64,000 bases of DNA from Dyadobacter diqingensis (GTDB taxonomy: Bacteria > Bacteroidota > Bacteroidia > Cytophagales > Spirosomataceae). The translations under genes were made by a program, and so were the position numbers. This document shows, piece after piece, positions 42,389 through 50,231 of this stretch; within the stretch, counting starts at the first letter, position 1, and every line of letters starts with the position of its first letter. The stretch is from positions 62,001-126,000 of the forward strand of contig NZ_JAMXKF010000008.1 in the NCBI RefSeq assembly GCF_024220585.1, read 5' to 3'. The notes under the pieces were generated by a model. That model saw only the letters and a program-made list of their open reading frames with translations, searched no databases and was not told where the DNA came from.

Positions 42389-43543
42389 TTAAGCAGTGAC
42401 AACCGTTCTTGCCAAATCCACCAAATCTTTGTCGTTTACTTCTTTCTTTAAATCGGCTACATCTAGGAATCTTTTGTAAAGATCATCCAAAATTACTTTG
42501 TCAAAAGTAAAGCCTAATAGCTCCAAACGGTGTTTTAAGGCATGACGTCCGCTTCTTGCAGTCAATACGATATCTGACTTATCCACACCCACGTCGGTAG
42601 GATTCATGATCTCGTAGTTCAGCGTATTTTTTAAGTGGCCGTCCTGGTGAATTCCTGACGAGTGCGCAAATGCATTACGTCCTACGATCGCTTTATTCGC
42701 CTGAACCGGCATACGCATCATTTTTGAAACCAACTGGCTAGTCGGGTAAATCAACTGTGCATTAACACCTGTTTCGTAACCAAGTTCTTTATGTACATTC
42801 AACGCCATAACTACCTCTTCCAAAGAAGTATTTCCGGCACGTTCGCCAATTCCATTCATGGTTACCTCCACCTGGCGTGCCCCTTCACGGATACCAGCCA
42901 ATGTGTTGGCAGTCGCCAAACCAAGATCGTTGTGACAGTGAATAGAAATTGTTGCGTTATGAATTCCTTTTACGTTCTCAAAAATATATTTGATTTTGGC
43001 ACCATACTCTTCCGGTAAGCAATAACCTGTTGTGTCAGGAATATTTACTACCGTTGCTCCCGCTCCGATCACAGCCTCAACCAGTTGCGCAAGGAAAACA
43101 AGATCCGCTCTTCCTGCGTCTTCACAGTAAAATTCTACGTCTTCTACCTTTGTTTTTGCATACTTGGTAGCAGCAATAGCTCTTTCAATAATCTTTTCTC
43201 TGGTCGTATTGAATTTGTGTTGAATGTGGATATCAGAAGAACCGATACCTGTGTGAATACGACCGCGTTTTGCAAATTGAAGCGCATCACCTGCTGCGTC
43301 GATATCACCCGTAACTGCCCGTGACAATGCGCAAATGATTGGCTCACGAACAACTTTGGAAATCTCTACGACAGATCTGAAATCTCCCGGACTTGATACA
43401 GGAAAACCAGCTTCAATTACATCTACCCCCAGCTTTTCGAGTTGTGTGGCTACAATTATCTTTTCTTCCGTTGTCAATTGGCTTCCCGGGACTTGTTCGC
43501 CGTCGCGTAATGTGGTGTCGAAGATTTGAACTCGCTGACTCAT
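42389..43543 (-). CDS. leuA: 2-isopropylmalate synthase (short form, no allosteric domain)
   Basis: A 384-residue DRE-TIM metallolyase that condenses acetyl-CoA with 2-oxoisovalerate, the first step of leucine synthesis. Motifs are 'QIFDTTLRDGEQVPGSQL' (metal Asp/Arg), 'CHNDLGLATANTLAGI' (metal HxH-like) and 'GIGERAGNTSLEEVVMAL'. The C-terminal region 'SGIHQDGHLKNTLNYEIMNP' and 'LTARSGRHALKHRLELLGF' belongs to the linker subdomains. The ~130-residue leucine-binding regulatory domain of full-length LeuA (about 510 residues) is absent. A promoter, leader peptide and terminator precede it at 43.6-43.8 kb (attenuator), which could supply the leucine control that the missing domain cannot. Confidence 0.95.
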   Translation of the reverse strand: MSQRVQIFDTTLRDGEQVPGSQLTTEEKIIVATQLEKLGVDVIEAGFPVSSPGDFRSVVEISKVVREPIICALSRAVTGDIDAAGDALQFAKRGRIHTGIGSSDIHIQHKFNTTREKIIERAIAATKYAKTKVEDVEFYCEDAGRADLVFLAQLVEAVIGAGATVVNIPDTTGYCLPEEYGAKIKYIFENVKGIHNATISIHCHNDLGLATANTLAGIREGARQVEVTMNGIGERAGNTSLEEVVMALNVHKELGYETGVNAQLIYPTSQLVSKMMRMPVQANKAIVGRNAFAHSSGIHQDGHLKNTLNYEIMNPTDVGVDKSDIVLTARSGRHALKHRLELLGFTFDKVILDDLYKRFLDVADLKKEVNDKDLVDLARTVVTA

Positions 43544-43595
43544 TGTTGGGTACTTTGATTAAAGATTGAATTACGAATTTACTAATTTTAAGACA

Positions 43596-43634
43596 ATATA
43601 AAACCCTTTCCTGTTGAGAGAAAGGGTTTTATAT
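43596..43634 (-). terminator. Attenuator terminator in front of leuA
   Basis: Perfect 15-bp stem (43596-43610 / 43620-43634) with a 9-nt loop ending 52 nt before the leuA ATG, followed by a UUUUAUAU-like tract on the minus strand. Its 5' arm (minus-strand CCTTTCTC, plus 43618-43625) can instead pair with GGAGAAAGG (plus 43650-43658) just after the leader stop codon, forming an antiterminator. Confidence 0.8.
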
Positions 43635-43661
43635 CTATTCAAGACAATGCCTTTCTCCTTG

Positions 43662-43712
43662 TTACGGGTTACTCTGAATGAGCAGCAAAATGCAATTGTC
43701 GTATGATTTCAT
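43662..43712 (-). CDS. leuA leader peptide (MKSYDNCILLLIQSNP)
   Basis: A 16-codon ORF between the leuA promoter and the attenuator terminator. It contains Ile-Leu-Leu-Leu-Ile (ATT TTG CTG CTC ATT) in the middle, just where ribosome stalling would expose the antiterminator sequence. Too short and too placed to be an ordinary gene. Its composition parallels the ilvD leader at 58.6 kb. Confidence 0.8.
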   Translation of the reverse strand: MKSYDNCILLLIQSNP

Positions 43713-43726
43713 GTTAAATATATCTT

Positions 43727-43738
43727 GCGAAAATTCGC
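43727..43738 (-). promoter_or_regulatory. Shared palindrome in the leuA leader
   Basis: GCGAA-aa-TTCGC on the plus strand. It closely resembles the perfect 14-bp AGCGAAATTTCGCT of the ilvD leader and lies at the same position relative to the promoter. It may be an operator or an RNA 5' hairpin. Confidence 0.6.
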
Positions 43739-43757
43739 TAACTGCGATTTTCTTCTG

Positions 43758-43788
43758 CAAAGTAATAAGAAGATTTTGGTTCAACAAA
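43758..43788 (-). promoter_or_regulatory. leuA promoter
   Basis: On the minus strand TTTG (43785-43788), a 19-nt spacer and TTACTTTG (43758-43765; one mismatch to TAnnTTTG). The palindrome AGCGAA..TTCGC begins exactly 18 nt after the -7 element (43739 down to 43727), the same spacing as in front of ilvD. Confidence 0.75.
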
Positions 43789-43845
43789 TCTTCTTAATGA
43801 AAATTCAAAAAAAGATATATTTTATAATGAATCTAATTTTTTATA

Positions 43846-44916
43846 TTAAATACGTTTTAAGATTTCTTCACCGATTGCGTCGGTACCCAAAATCATTTCC
43901 GGAGCAGTGGTAGAATCTGCAATATCACGTGTACGGAAACCAGCTTTTAATACCTGATCAATCGCTGAGATAATAGCGTCTGACTCTTCTTTCAACCCAA
44001 AAGAAATATCAAGTAACAAAGCAGCTGAAAGAACAGATGCCATTGGATTAGCAACACCCAGACCCGTAATATCATGCCCGGAACCGTGGATTGGCTCATA
44101 AACACCTGTGCTGTCTCCTACCGAAGCAGACGCCAGCATACCCATAGAACCTGCAATCTGACTTGCTTCGTCCGTCAGAATATCACCAAATAAGTTGGCC
44201 GTAACCACAACGTCAAAGCGACGCGGGTCCTTGATAAGCATCATCGCAGCAGAGTCAACAAACTGATGCTCTACGGTGATATCAGGATATTCAGGTGCGA
44301 GGGCCTGAACTACTTCACGCCAAAGTCTGCTTGTTTCCAAAACGTTTGCTTTGTCAACAGAACATAATTTTTTTCCACGTGTACGAGCAGCTTCAAATGC
44401 TTTGCGGGCGATACGTTCTACTTCGTAACGGCTATATTCTGCGATATCGTAAGCGGTGTCTCCGTCATTTTTACGGCCTTTTTCTCCGAAATAAATGTCT
44501 CCTGTCAATTCGCGGAAGAAAAGAATATCAGAACCTTTAAGGATTTCAGGCTTGATAGAAGAAGCACCCAGAAGCTCGTCAAAAAGTTTGATTGGGCGTA
44601 AGTTGGCATATAAACCAAGCTCTTTACGCATTTTAAGCAAACCTTGTTCCGGACGCACTTTTGCAGTTGGGTCGTTATCGTATTTAGGGTGGCCTACTGC
44701 TCCGAACAAAATCGCATCAGAAGCACGCATTTTTTCCAAAGTCTCGTCCGGAAGTGGGTTTCCTGTCGCTTCAATTGCCACGTGGCCCATAAGTGCCTCA
44801 TCATAGATGAATTCGTGTCCGAATTTCTCAGCGATTTTTACAAGAACTTTTTTTCCTACTTCTGTAACTTCCTGTCCGATACCATCACCAGGTACTATTA
44901 AGATGTTCTTCTTCAT
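43846..44916 (-). CDS. leuB: 3-isopropylmalate dehydrogenase
   Basis: A 356-residue LeuB, which oxidatively decarboxylates 3-isopropylmalate with NAD+ to give 2-oxoisocaproate. Motifs: 'IVPGDGIGQEV' at the N-terminus, 'LGLYANLRPIK' and 'FFRELTGDIYFGEKG' for substrate, 'DSAAMMLIKDPRRFDVVVTANLFGDILTDEASQIAGS' for metal, and 'PIHGSGHDITGLGVANPMA' for NAD. The start is ATG 44916. It is downstream of the leuA-like gene on the minus strand. Its downstream gap holds the separate leuA promoter and attenuator, so leuA can be transcribed independently. Confidence 0.97.
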   Translation of the reverse strand: MKKNILIVPGDGIGQEVTEVGKKVLVKIAEKFGHEFIYDEALMGHVAIEATGNPLPDETLEKMRASDAILFGAVGHPKYDNDPTAKVRPEQGLLKMRKELGLYANLRPIKLFDELLGASSIKPEILKGSDILFFRELTGDIYFGEKGRKNDGDTAYDIAEYSRYEVERIARKAFEAARTRGKKLCSVDKANVLETSRLWREVVQALAPEYPDITVEHQFVDSAAMMLIKDPRRFDVVVTANLFGDILTDEASQIAGSMGMLASASVGDSTGVYEPIHGSGHDITGLGVANPMASVLSAALLLDISFGLKEESDAIISAIDQVLKAGFRTRDIADSTTAPEMILGTDAIGEEILKRI

Positions 44917-45066
44917 TATAATGGTTAAAATTTACAATCCGTTGGCCGGTTAAGTCCAGCTATACGGTTTTAATTATGGTTTTGATTTAGATTTAAAAAT
45001 TTCTTACGTCGCATCAAACAGGTCGTCCCGACGTGACTTTGAGTTGGCGTGACTGGCCTGTTTATC

Positions 45067-46650
45067 TCACATTTTCTGAAATTCAGGATTAACCTCAGCC
45101 AGTTTGGATGATAAATCAACGGCCGAAGGAACGCCTAATAAATTCAGCATTTTCTGTGTTGCCTGAATGGCGGAAACCGTCTGGTCGGAATCCAACCCCC
45201 TGGTTTTGATATCTTTACCGTTCATTTCCCAGGTAATGATTGTCTCGCAAAGTGCATCAGTTTTACCACCTGGCGGGATCCGCACGGTATAATCCGTCAG
45301 CATAGGTAATGAAATTCCTTTTTTTGCATAGATCTTTTTCAGCGCATTCATAAATGCGTCATACTGACCGTCACCTTGTGCATTTTCTTCATAAATCTCG
45401 TCACCAAAAGTGATCTGCAATGTTGCGGATGGTTTAAGATTTTTTGAATGCGTTAACACATAATTGAGGATCACAACCTTTTCCTCAATAGCACTGCTAT
45501 CGAGTACATCGGAAATGATATACGGAAGATCTTCCGGTGTCACCACTTCTTTGCGGTCACCAAGCTCAATGATTCGTTGTGTAACTTTTTTAAGGTCGCC
45601 ATCGCTTAATGTGATACCGATATCCTTTAAGTTGTTCTCAATATTGGCTTTTCCCGAGGTTTTGCCAAGCGCGTAAGAACGAAGCCTGCCAAATCGCTCC
45701 GGCATCAGATTGCTGAAATATAGGTTGTTTTTCTTGTCGCCATCCGCATGAATACCAGCTGTTTGTGTAAAAACACTTTCGCCGACGATCGGACGGTTTG
45801 ACGGAATTCTTATACCGGAAAATGTCTCGACAATCTTGCTGATTTTATACAGAGATCTTTCCACAACCGAAGTTTCAACCTCAGGCATGAAATCCTTTAA
45901 AACGGCTATGGTACTGGCCAGAGAGGCATTTCCTGCCCGCTCGCCCATCCCGTTGACAGTCAGGTGAAGTCCGTGTGCACCCGCTCTGATGGCCTCCATC
46001 ACGTTAGCGATGCTCAGATCGTAATCGTTGTGGGCGTGAAATTCGAAATGATGACCGGGGTAGCGATCAACGATTGATTTTACAAATTCGTAAGATTCAG
46101 CAGGTGTCAGAATTCCCAGCGTATCCGGTAAAAGAATTCTTTTTACAGGTTGTTTGGTCAGGAAATCCAGCGCAGCGAAAACGTAATCCCTTGAGGTACG
46201 CATGCCGTTGCTCCAATCTTCCAGATAAACATTACAGCTTATTCCTTTCGAATTAGCGAGTGAAATGACTTTCTCGATATCCTCGAAATGTTGCTCGGGA
46301 GTCTTTTTTAATTGAAAAGTGAGGTGATTTAAAGAACCTTTGGTAAGCAGGTTCATCACTTTGGCACCGGAATTAAGCATCCAGTTGATGGACGCATCTC
46401 CGTCTACAAAAGTCAATACTTCGATTTTATCAATAAAACCGTTTTCATTTGCCCAGTTTGTAATTTTCTTAACCGCCTCAAATTCCCCTTCCGACACACG
46501 TGCCGAAGCAATTTCAATGCGGTCAACTTTCACTTCCTGTAACAGCAGCTGCGCAATTGTCAGCTTTTCTGTTGCAGAAAACGACACTCCGGAGGTCTGT
46601 TCACCGTCCCGGAGTGTCGTGTCCATTATTTCTATATAGCGTTTGCTCAT
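45067..46650 (-). CDS. 2-isopropylmalate/citramalate synthase family protein (long form)
   Basis: A 527-residue DRE-TIM synthase with a catalytic TIM barrel ('IEIMDTTLRDGEQTSGVSFSATEK', 'FHAHNDYDLSIANVMEAI'), a linker region ('GESVFTQTAGIHADGDKKNNLYF') and a full C-terminal regulatory LeuA-type domain ('TDYTVRIPPGGKTDALCETIITWEM', about 400-527). The catalytic part differs from the short LeuA at 42.4 kb, and the genome keeps both. It may be a citramalate synthase (making 2-oxobutyrate for isoleucine) or a second, feedback-regulated isopropylmalate synthase; I cannot tell which. It lies between leuD and leuB on the same strand. The spacer to leuD is filled by a heptamer repeat array. Confidence 0.85.
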   Translation of the reverse strand: MSKRYIEIMDTTLRDGEQTSGVSFSATEKLTIAQLLLQEVKVDRIEIASARVSEGEFEAVKKITNWANENGFIDKIEVLTFVDGDASINWMLNSGAKVMNLLTKGSLNHLTFQLKKTPEQHFEDIEKVISLANSKGISCNVYLEDWSNGMRTSRDYVFAALDFLTKQPVKRILLPDTLGILTPAESYEFVKSIVDRYPGHHFEFHAHNDYDLSIANVMEAIRAGAHGLHLTVNGMGERAGNASLASTIAVLKDFMPEVETSVVERSLYKISKIVETFSGIRIPSNRPIVGESVFTQTAGIHADGDKKNNLYFSNLMPERFGRLRSYALGKTSGKANIENNLKDIGITLSDGDLKKVTQRIIELGDRKEVVTPEDLPYIISDVLDSSAIEEKVVILNYVLTHSKNLKPSATLQITFGDEIYEENAQGDGQYDAFMNALKKIYAKKGISLPMLTDYTVRIPPGGKTDALCETIITWEMNGKDIKTRGLDSDQTVSAIQATQKMLNLLGVPSAVDLSSKLAEVNPEFQKM

Positions 46651-46652
46651 AG

Positions 46653-46726
46653 GGCTATCGGCTATCGGCTATTGGCCGTCGGTCGCAGCGGGTAAGCTGA
46701 CAGCCGATAGCCGACGGCCGAAAGCC
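46653..46726 (-). repeat. Inverted heptanucleotide array between leuD and the long synthase gene
   Basis: The whole 78-bp spacer consists of heptamers. The left half reads GGCTATC, GGCTATC, GGCTATT, GGCCGTC. The right half reads AGCTGAC, AGCCGAT, AGCCGAC, GGCCGAA, AGCC, in the opposite orientation. It can fold into a long imperfect hairpin. Same heptamer type as 17889-17920. Confidence 0.75.
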
Positions 46727-46728
46727 AT

Positions 46729-47325
46729 TTAATATAGTCTTTGTGCTTCAAATTCCTTGATATCACTCTTCATCGCCTGTAGGTAGTCAATATCGTCAAA
46801 CCCATTGACCATATTGTGTTTTTTGTACCCATTGATATCGAATGATTCCTGTTCACCTGTCGCTACAATCGTGATCGTTTGTTCCGGAAGGTTCACTTCA
46901 AGTTCTGCGTTAGGATCTGCTTCGATGGCAAGGAATATTTTATCAAGGAATTCAGGGCTAACCTGAACCGGTAAGATGCCTATGTTCAAAGAGTTACCTT
47001 TGAAAATATCGGCAAAGAAACTTGATACTACACAACGGAATCCGTAGTCATAGATCGCCCAGGCAGCATGCTCACGGCTTGATCCGCTTCCGAAGTTATG
47101 TCCGCCAACAAGGATTTTTCCTGTATAGATCGGATTGTTCAGTACGAAATCCTGTTTAGGAGTGTCGTCGCCATTGTAACGCCAGTCTCTGAAAAGGTTA
47201 TCTCCAAATCCTTCACGTTTTGTAGCTTTAAGAAAACGAGCTGGTATAATCTGGTCAGTATCAACGTTTTCGATCGGCAAAGGAACTGCCGTGCTTTTTA
47301 ATATGGTGAATTTATCGTAAGCCAT
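46729..47325 (-). CDS. leuD: 3-isopropylmalate dehydratase small subunit
   Basis: A 198-residue LeuD, the swivelling-domain subunit of isopropylmalate isomerase. Conserved motifs are 'VDTDQIIPARFLKATKREGFG' and 'ILVGGHNFGSGSSREHAAWAIYDYGFRCVVSSFFADIF', where the GSGSSREH loop binds substrate. Normal length. It pairs with leuC but is separated from it by ~650 bp holding the GxxExxY cassette, so the two may no longer be closely coupled. Confidence 0.96.
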   Translation of the reverse strand: MAYDKFTILKSTAVPLPIENVDTDQIIPARFLKATKREGFGDNLFRDWRYNGDDTPKQDFVLNNPIYTGKILVGGHNFGSGSSREHAAWAIYDYGFRCVVSSFFADIFKGNSLNIGILPVQVSPEFLDKIFLAIEADPNAELEVNLPEQTITIVATGEQESFDINGYKKHNMVNGFDDIDYLQAMKSDIKEFEAQRLY

Positions 47326-47343
47326 TTTATGTTTTATGTTTTA

Positions 47344-47971
47344 GGTTACACAGAGGTGCACAGAGTTTAAAAGAGGAACACTGAGATTTTGTTATTTTAT
47401 TAGTCTATCTCTGACTGCCTCATTTGACTCTACGGTTCTCGTTGAAACCATTCAATTTATGAATCTTTTAATGCCGTTCTTTAATACTGAAACATTGAAA
47501 TTGATTAACAGACCTGCATTCATTTCGGAAAATCTCATGTAAGTTAGAATTTGAGCAGTGTGAACATTATTAATTATTTCAACACTTTTTAATTCAACTA
47601 CTACCTGATTCTCAACAACGAAGTCCATTCGATAACCATATTCGATGTTAATTTCTTTATAGCGAACAGGTAACGGCTTTTGTCTTTCAAAATACAAACC
47701 TGCATTACTTAATTCGTAGGCCAAGCATTCTTCATAAGCCGATTCAAGTAAACCCGGACCTAATTCCTTATGAATTTCAATACAACACCCAATAATCTCT
47801 CCGGTAATTTTATTTATTTCCATACGATTTGTTTTAGGACATGGTTAATTCCATATACCAAAAACAAATAGTTAAGTCACATAAAAACAGTTAGAAAGAA
47901 TAAATTCTAAATAACCTCAGTGGCTCTCTTTTTAACCGCGCGGCGGCCGCTCTGAGAACCTCTGTGTAACC
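47344..47971 (-). mobile_element. GxxExxY cassette with long imperfect terminal inverted repeats
   Basis: A ~628-bp unit bounded by inverted repeats. The left end (47344-47388) starts GGTTACACAGAGGT and continues to CACTGAGATT. The right end (47913-47971) reads the same on the other strand, apart from a short GC-rich insert (GCGCGGCGGCCGC). It contains only the GxxExxY gene and lies between leuD and leuC. No transposase is present and no target duplication is seen, so it could be a non-autonomous element or a repeat-flanked gene cassette. Confidence 0.6.
47452..47823 (-). CDS. GxxExxY protein (PD-(D/E)xK-like)
   Basis: A 123-residue protein of the GxxExxY family. The naming motif is visible at 'GPGLLESAYEECL' (residues 22-34), and 'MDFVVENQVVVELKSV' shows the D..E-x-K pattern of the nuclease-like fold. 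Function is unknown. Family members are often found in repeat-flanked positions, as here, where the inverted repeats at 47344 and 47913 frame it. The two neighbouring genes, leuC and leuD, are normally adjacent, which points to insertion. Confidence 0.9.
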   Translation of the reverse strand: MEINKITGEIIGCCIEIHKELGPGLLESAYEECLAYELSNAGLYFERQKPLPVRYKEINIEYGYRMDFVVENQVVVELKSVEIINNVHTAQILTYMRFSEMNAGLLINFNVSVLKNGIKRFIN

Positions 47972-47979
47972 GATATAAG

Positions 47980-49383
47980 TTACAGCAAATCACGCGGATC
48001 CGTCACAACTCCCGTTACCGCCGCTGCCGCAGCTACCAATGGGCTGGCCAAAAGCGTACGTGCTCCCGGGCCCTGACGACCTTCGAAGTTACGGTTGGAG
48101 GTACTTACTGCATATTTGCCGGCTGGAATTTTATCATCGTTCATCGCAAGACATGCAGAGCAGCCCGGCTGACGAAGTTCAAAACCTGCTTCGGTTAGGA
48201 TGTCAAGAATTCCTTCTTCTTTGATCTGCGCTTCAACGATGTGTGAACCCGGAACAACCCATGCAGTCACGTTATCCGCTTTCTTACGTCCTTTTACGAT
48301 TGAAGCAAAGGCACGGAAATCTTCGATACGTCCGTTTGTACAGCTACCGATGAATACATAGTCAATCTTTTTACCCAACATCGACTCGTTTTCATGGAAG
48401 CCCATGTAGTTCAACGATTTGTCGTAGGTTGCTTTTCCTCCTTCAACTTGCTCAGCAGTAGGAATGTTACGGGAGATACCCTGACCCATACCCGGATTTG
48501 TTCCGTAGGTGATCATTGGCTCAATATCCGCAGCATCAAAAGTATATTCTTTGTCAAAAACAGCGTCTTCATCTGTTTTCAGCGTTTTCCAATAAGCCAA
48601 TGCCTCATCCCACTTCTCGCCTTTCGGAGCTTGTTCACGGCCATTGATGTAATCAAAAGTAGTCTGGTCCGGCGCGATCATACCACCGCGAGCTCCCATT
48701 TCGATACTCATGTTACAAACCGTCATACGGCCTTCCATGGTCATATTTTCAAAAACATCGCCGGCATATTCTACAAAATAACCCGTAGCACCTGCTGTTG
48801 TCAGTTTTGAAATAACATATAACGTTACATCTTTTGGGGTAACTGCTTTGCCTAATGTACCATTTACGTTTACACGCATTTTCTTTGGTTTTGGCTGCAT
48901 GATACACTGAGAAGAAAGTACCATTTCAACCTCAGAAGTACCGATACCAAACGCAATAGCGCCAAATGCACCGTGTGTGGAAGTATGAGAATCACCGCAT
49001 ACAATGGTCATTCCCGGTAGTGTGATACCATTTTCAGGCCCTACAACGTGAACGATACCATTTTTTACATTACCCAACCCCCAGTGTGAAATACCATATT
49101 TCGCCGAGTTTGTTTCCAAAGCTTTAAGTTGATTTGCCGAAAGTGGATCCTGAACCGGAAGGTGTTGGTTGATTGTGGGTGTATTATGGTCAGCCGTAGC
49201 AAAAGTACGTTCCGGATAAATAACACCAATATTTCTGCTTTCAAGTCCCAGGAAAGCAACCGGACTGGTCACTTCATGGATAAAATGACGGTCGATGAAA
49301 AATACATCCGGGCCATCTTCAATTTTACGTACAACGTGTGCATCCCACACTTTGTCAAACAGGGTACTCGCTTGATTACTCAT
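47980..49383 (-). CDS. leuC: 3-isopropylmalate dehydratase large subunit
   Basis: A 467-residue LeuC of the aconitase superfamily. The 4Fe-4S cysteine ligands are 'VFIGSCTNGRIEDFR' and 'GFELRQPGCSACLAMN', with 'VCGDSHTSTHGAFGAIAFGIGTSEVE' for substrate. It isomerises 2-isopropylmalate to 3-isopropylmalate together with LeuD. I prefer ATG 49383 (MSNQASTLFDKVWDAHVV); a TTG two codons upstream is possible. The 282-nt gap upstream has no clear promoter match. It carries a small ORF MIFCPGIIPVNGPDF (49438-49485) that might be a leader, but I see no terminator with it. Confidence 0.96.
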   Translation of the reverse strand: MSNQASTLFDKVWDAHVVRKIEDGPDVFFIDRHFIHEVTSPVAFLGLESRNIGVIYPERTFATADHNTPTINQHLPVQDPLSANQLKALETNSAKYGISHWGLGNVKNGIVHVVGPENGITLPGMTIVCGDSHTSTHGAFGAIAFGIGTSEVEMVLSSQCIMQPKPKKMRVNVNGTLGKAVTPKDVTLYVISKLTTAGATGYFVEYAGDVFENMTMEGRMTVCNMSIEMGARGGMIAPDQTTFDYINGREQAPKGEKWDEALAYWKTLKTDEDAVFDKEYTFDAADIEPMITYGTNPGMGQGISRNIPTAEQVEGGKATYDKSLNYMGFHENESMLGKKIDYVFIGSCTNGRIEDFRAFASIVKGRKKADNVTAWVVPGSHIVEAQIKEEGILDILTEAGFELRQPGCSACLAMNDDKIPAGKYAVSTSNRNFEGRQGPGARTLLASPLVAAAAAVTGVVTDPRDLL

Positions 49384-49666
49384 TCTCAATTTATGGTGAA
49401 TATGTAACTAATTTTATTTTTTAATGACTTTTAGAGGCTAAAAATCAGGCCCATTGACCGGAATAATACCGGGGCAGAAAATCATGAATCAAATTTCCAC
49501 AGAATACTTGATATAAGTATAACGGGAAACGTTCAAAAAATAGTGTTTTTGGTTTGAAGTGATAGTTTGAGCGGAAATCTTTATCGATTTCGAGGAAATT
49601 TTCAAAAATTGACTGGTATTGTACAGTATTTAGATTGGATTACGGTAGCCGATGGATTTAATGAGC

Positions 49667-49957
49667 TTATCCTATCAAAACGTCTTGTCTATTATCCCAA
49701 AAGAACAAAATCTGAATCTCAAAGGAATTCACTTCATAGAAAAAAGAGCAGTTTTTGTTAATTCTTCCCTGCCTGACATTTGGCCGTTCTGCGGTCGACT
49801 TAAATATTAACGGTGTTTCTGAGATTTGAGCAAGTGTCTGAAATACCTTTGCCTCAAATTTTTCAGCGGTATTTCTACCCCATTTCAAATTTATTCGTTC
49901 AAAAATGGCTTCGTATGTTTCAACTGCGGTATGTGTAAGGACAATCTCAAATCTCAT
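49667..49957 (-). CDS. ParE/RelE-family toxin
   Basis: A 96-residue type II toxin of the ParE/RelE fold: 'MRFEIVLTHTAVETYEAIFERINLKWG' then 'TLAQISETPLIFKSTAERPNVRQGRINKNCSFFYEVNSFEIQILFFWDNRQD'. It has the typical basic centre and aromatic end. Its start overlaps the antitoxin stop by 4 nt. It sits in the leuC-AraC interval of the branched-chain amino acid locus. ParE-like toxins act on gyrase and RelE-like ones cut mRNA; I cannot assign which. Confidence 0.88.
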   Translation of the reverse strand: MRFEIVLTHTAVETYEAIFERINLKWGRNTAEKFEAKVFQTLAQISETPLIFKSTAERPNVRQGRINKNCSFFYEVNSFEIQILFFWDNRQDVLIG

Positions 49958-50160
49958 TTTGAAAGAGATCGTCTTTGCTTAAATTCATCGAAGGAAATTG
50001 TTTGACCATTTAATACATTTTGACGACCTTCATCAATTCCTTCAAGCACATGGTTTGGTAAAGTACCCTGTATTTTTTCATAAGGCACTTTCAAAGTTTC
50101 AAGAAAATCAATTATAACCTTTTCCTGATCTTTTGTTGGATGTATAATCAGTGTTTCCAT
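49954..50160 (-). CDS. Antitoxin partner of the ParE/RelE toxin
   Basis: A 68-residue protein directly upstream of, and overlapping, the toxin gene. 'METLIIHPTKDQEKVIIDFLETLKVPYEKI' is a typical short antitoxin N-terminus found in Bacteroidota. The remaining charged helices ('EGIDEGRQNVLNGQTISFDEFKQRRSLSK') would wrap the toxin. No ribbon-helix-helix can be picked out with certainty. Confidence 0.82.
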   Translation of the reverse strand: METLIIHPTKDQEKVIIDFLETLKVPYEKIQGTLPNHVLEGIDEGRQNVLNGQTISFDEFKQRRSLSK

Positions 50161-50231
50161 TTTGTGTGCGAAGTTTGTTTCAATGCATGCTGTAAATATA
50201 AAGAATTGAAGCAGACTGTTCTAAACTAAAT

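Noticed and set aside
49567..49761. A 64-residue plus-strand ORF partly opposite the ParE-type toxin
   Set aside because: It overlaps a well-supported minus-strand toxin gene and has no family features.
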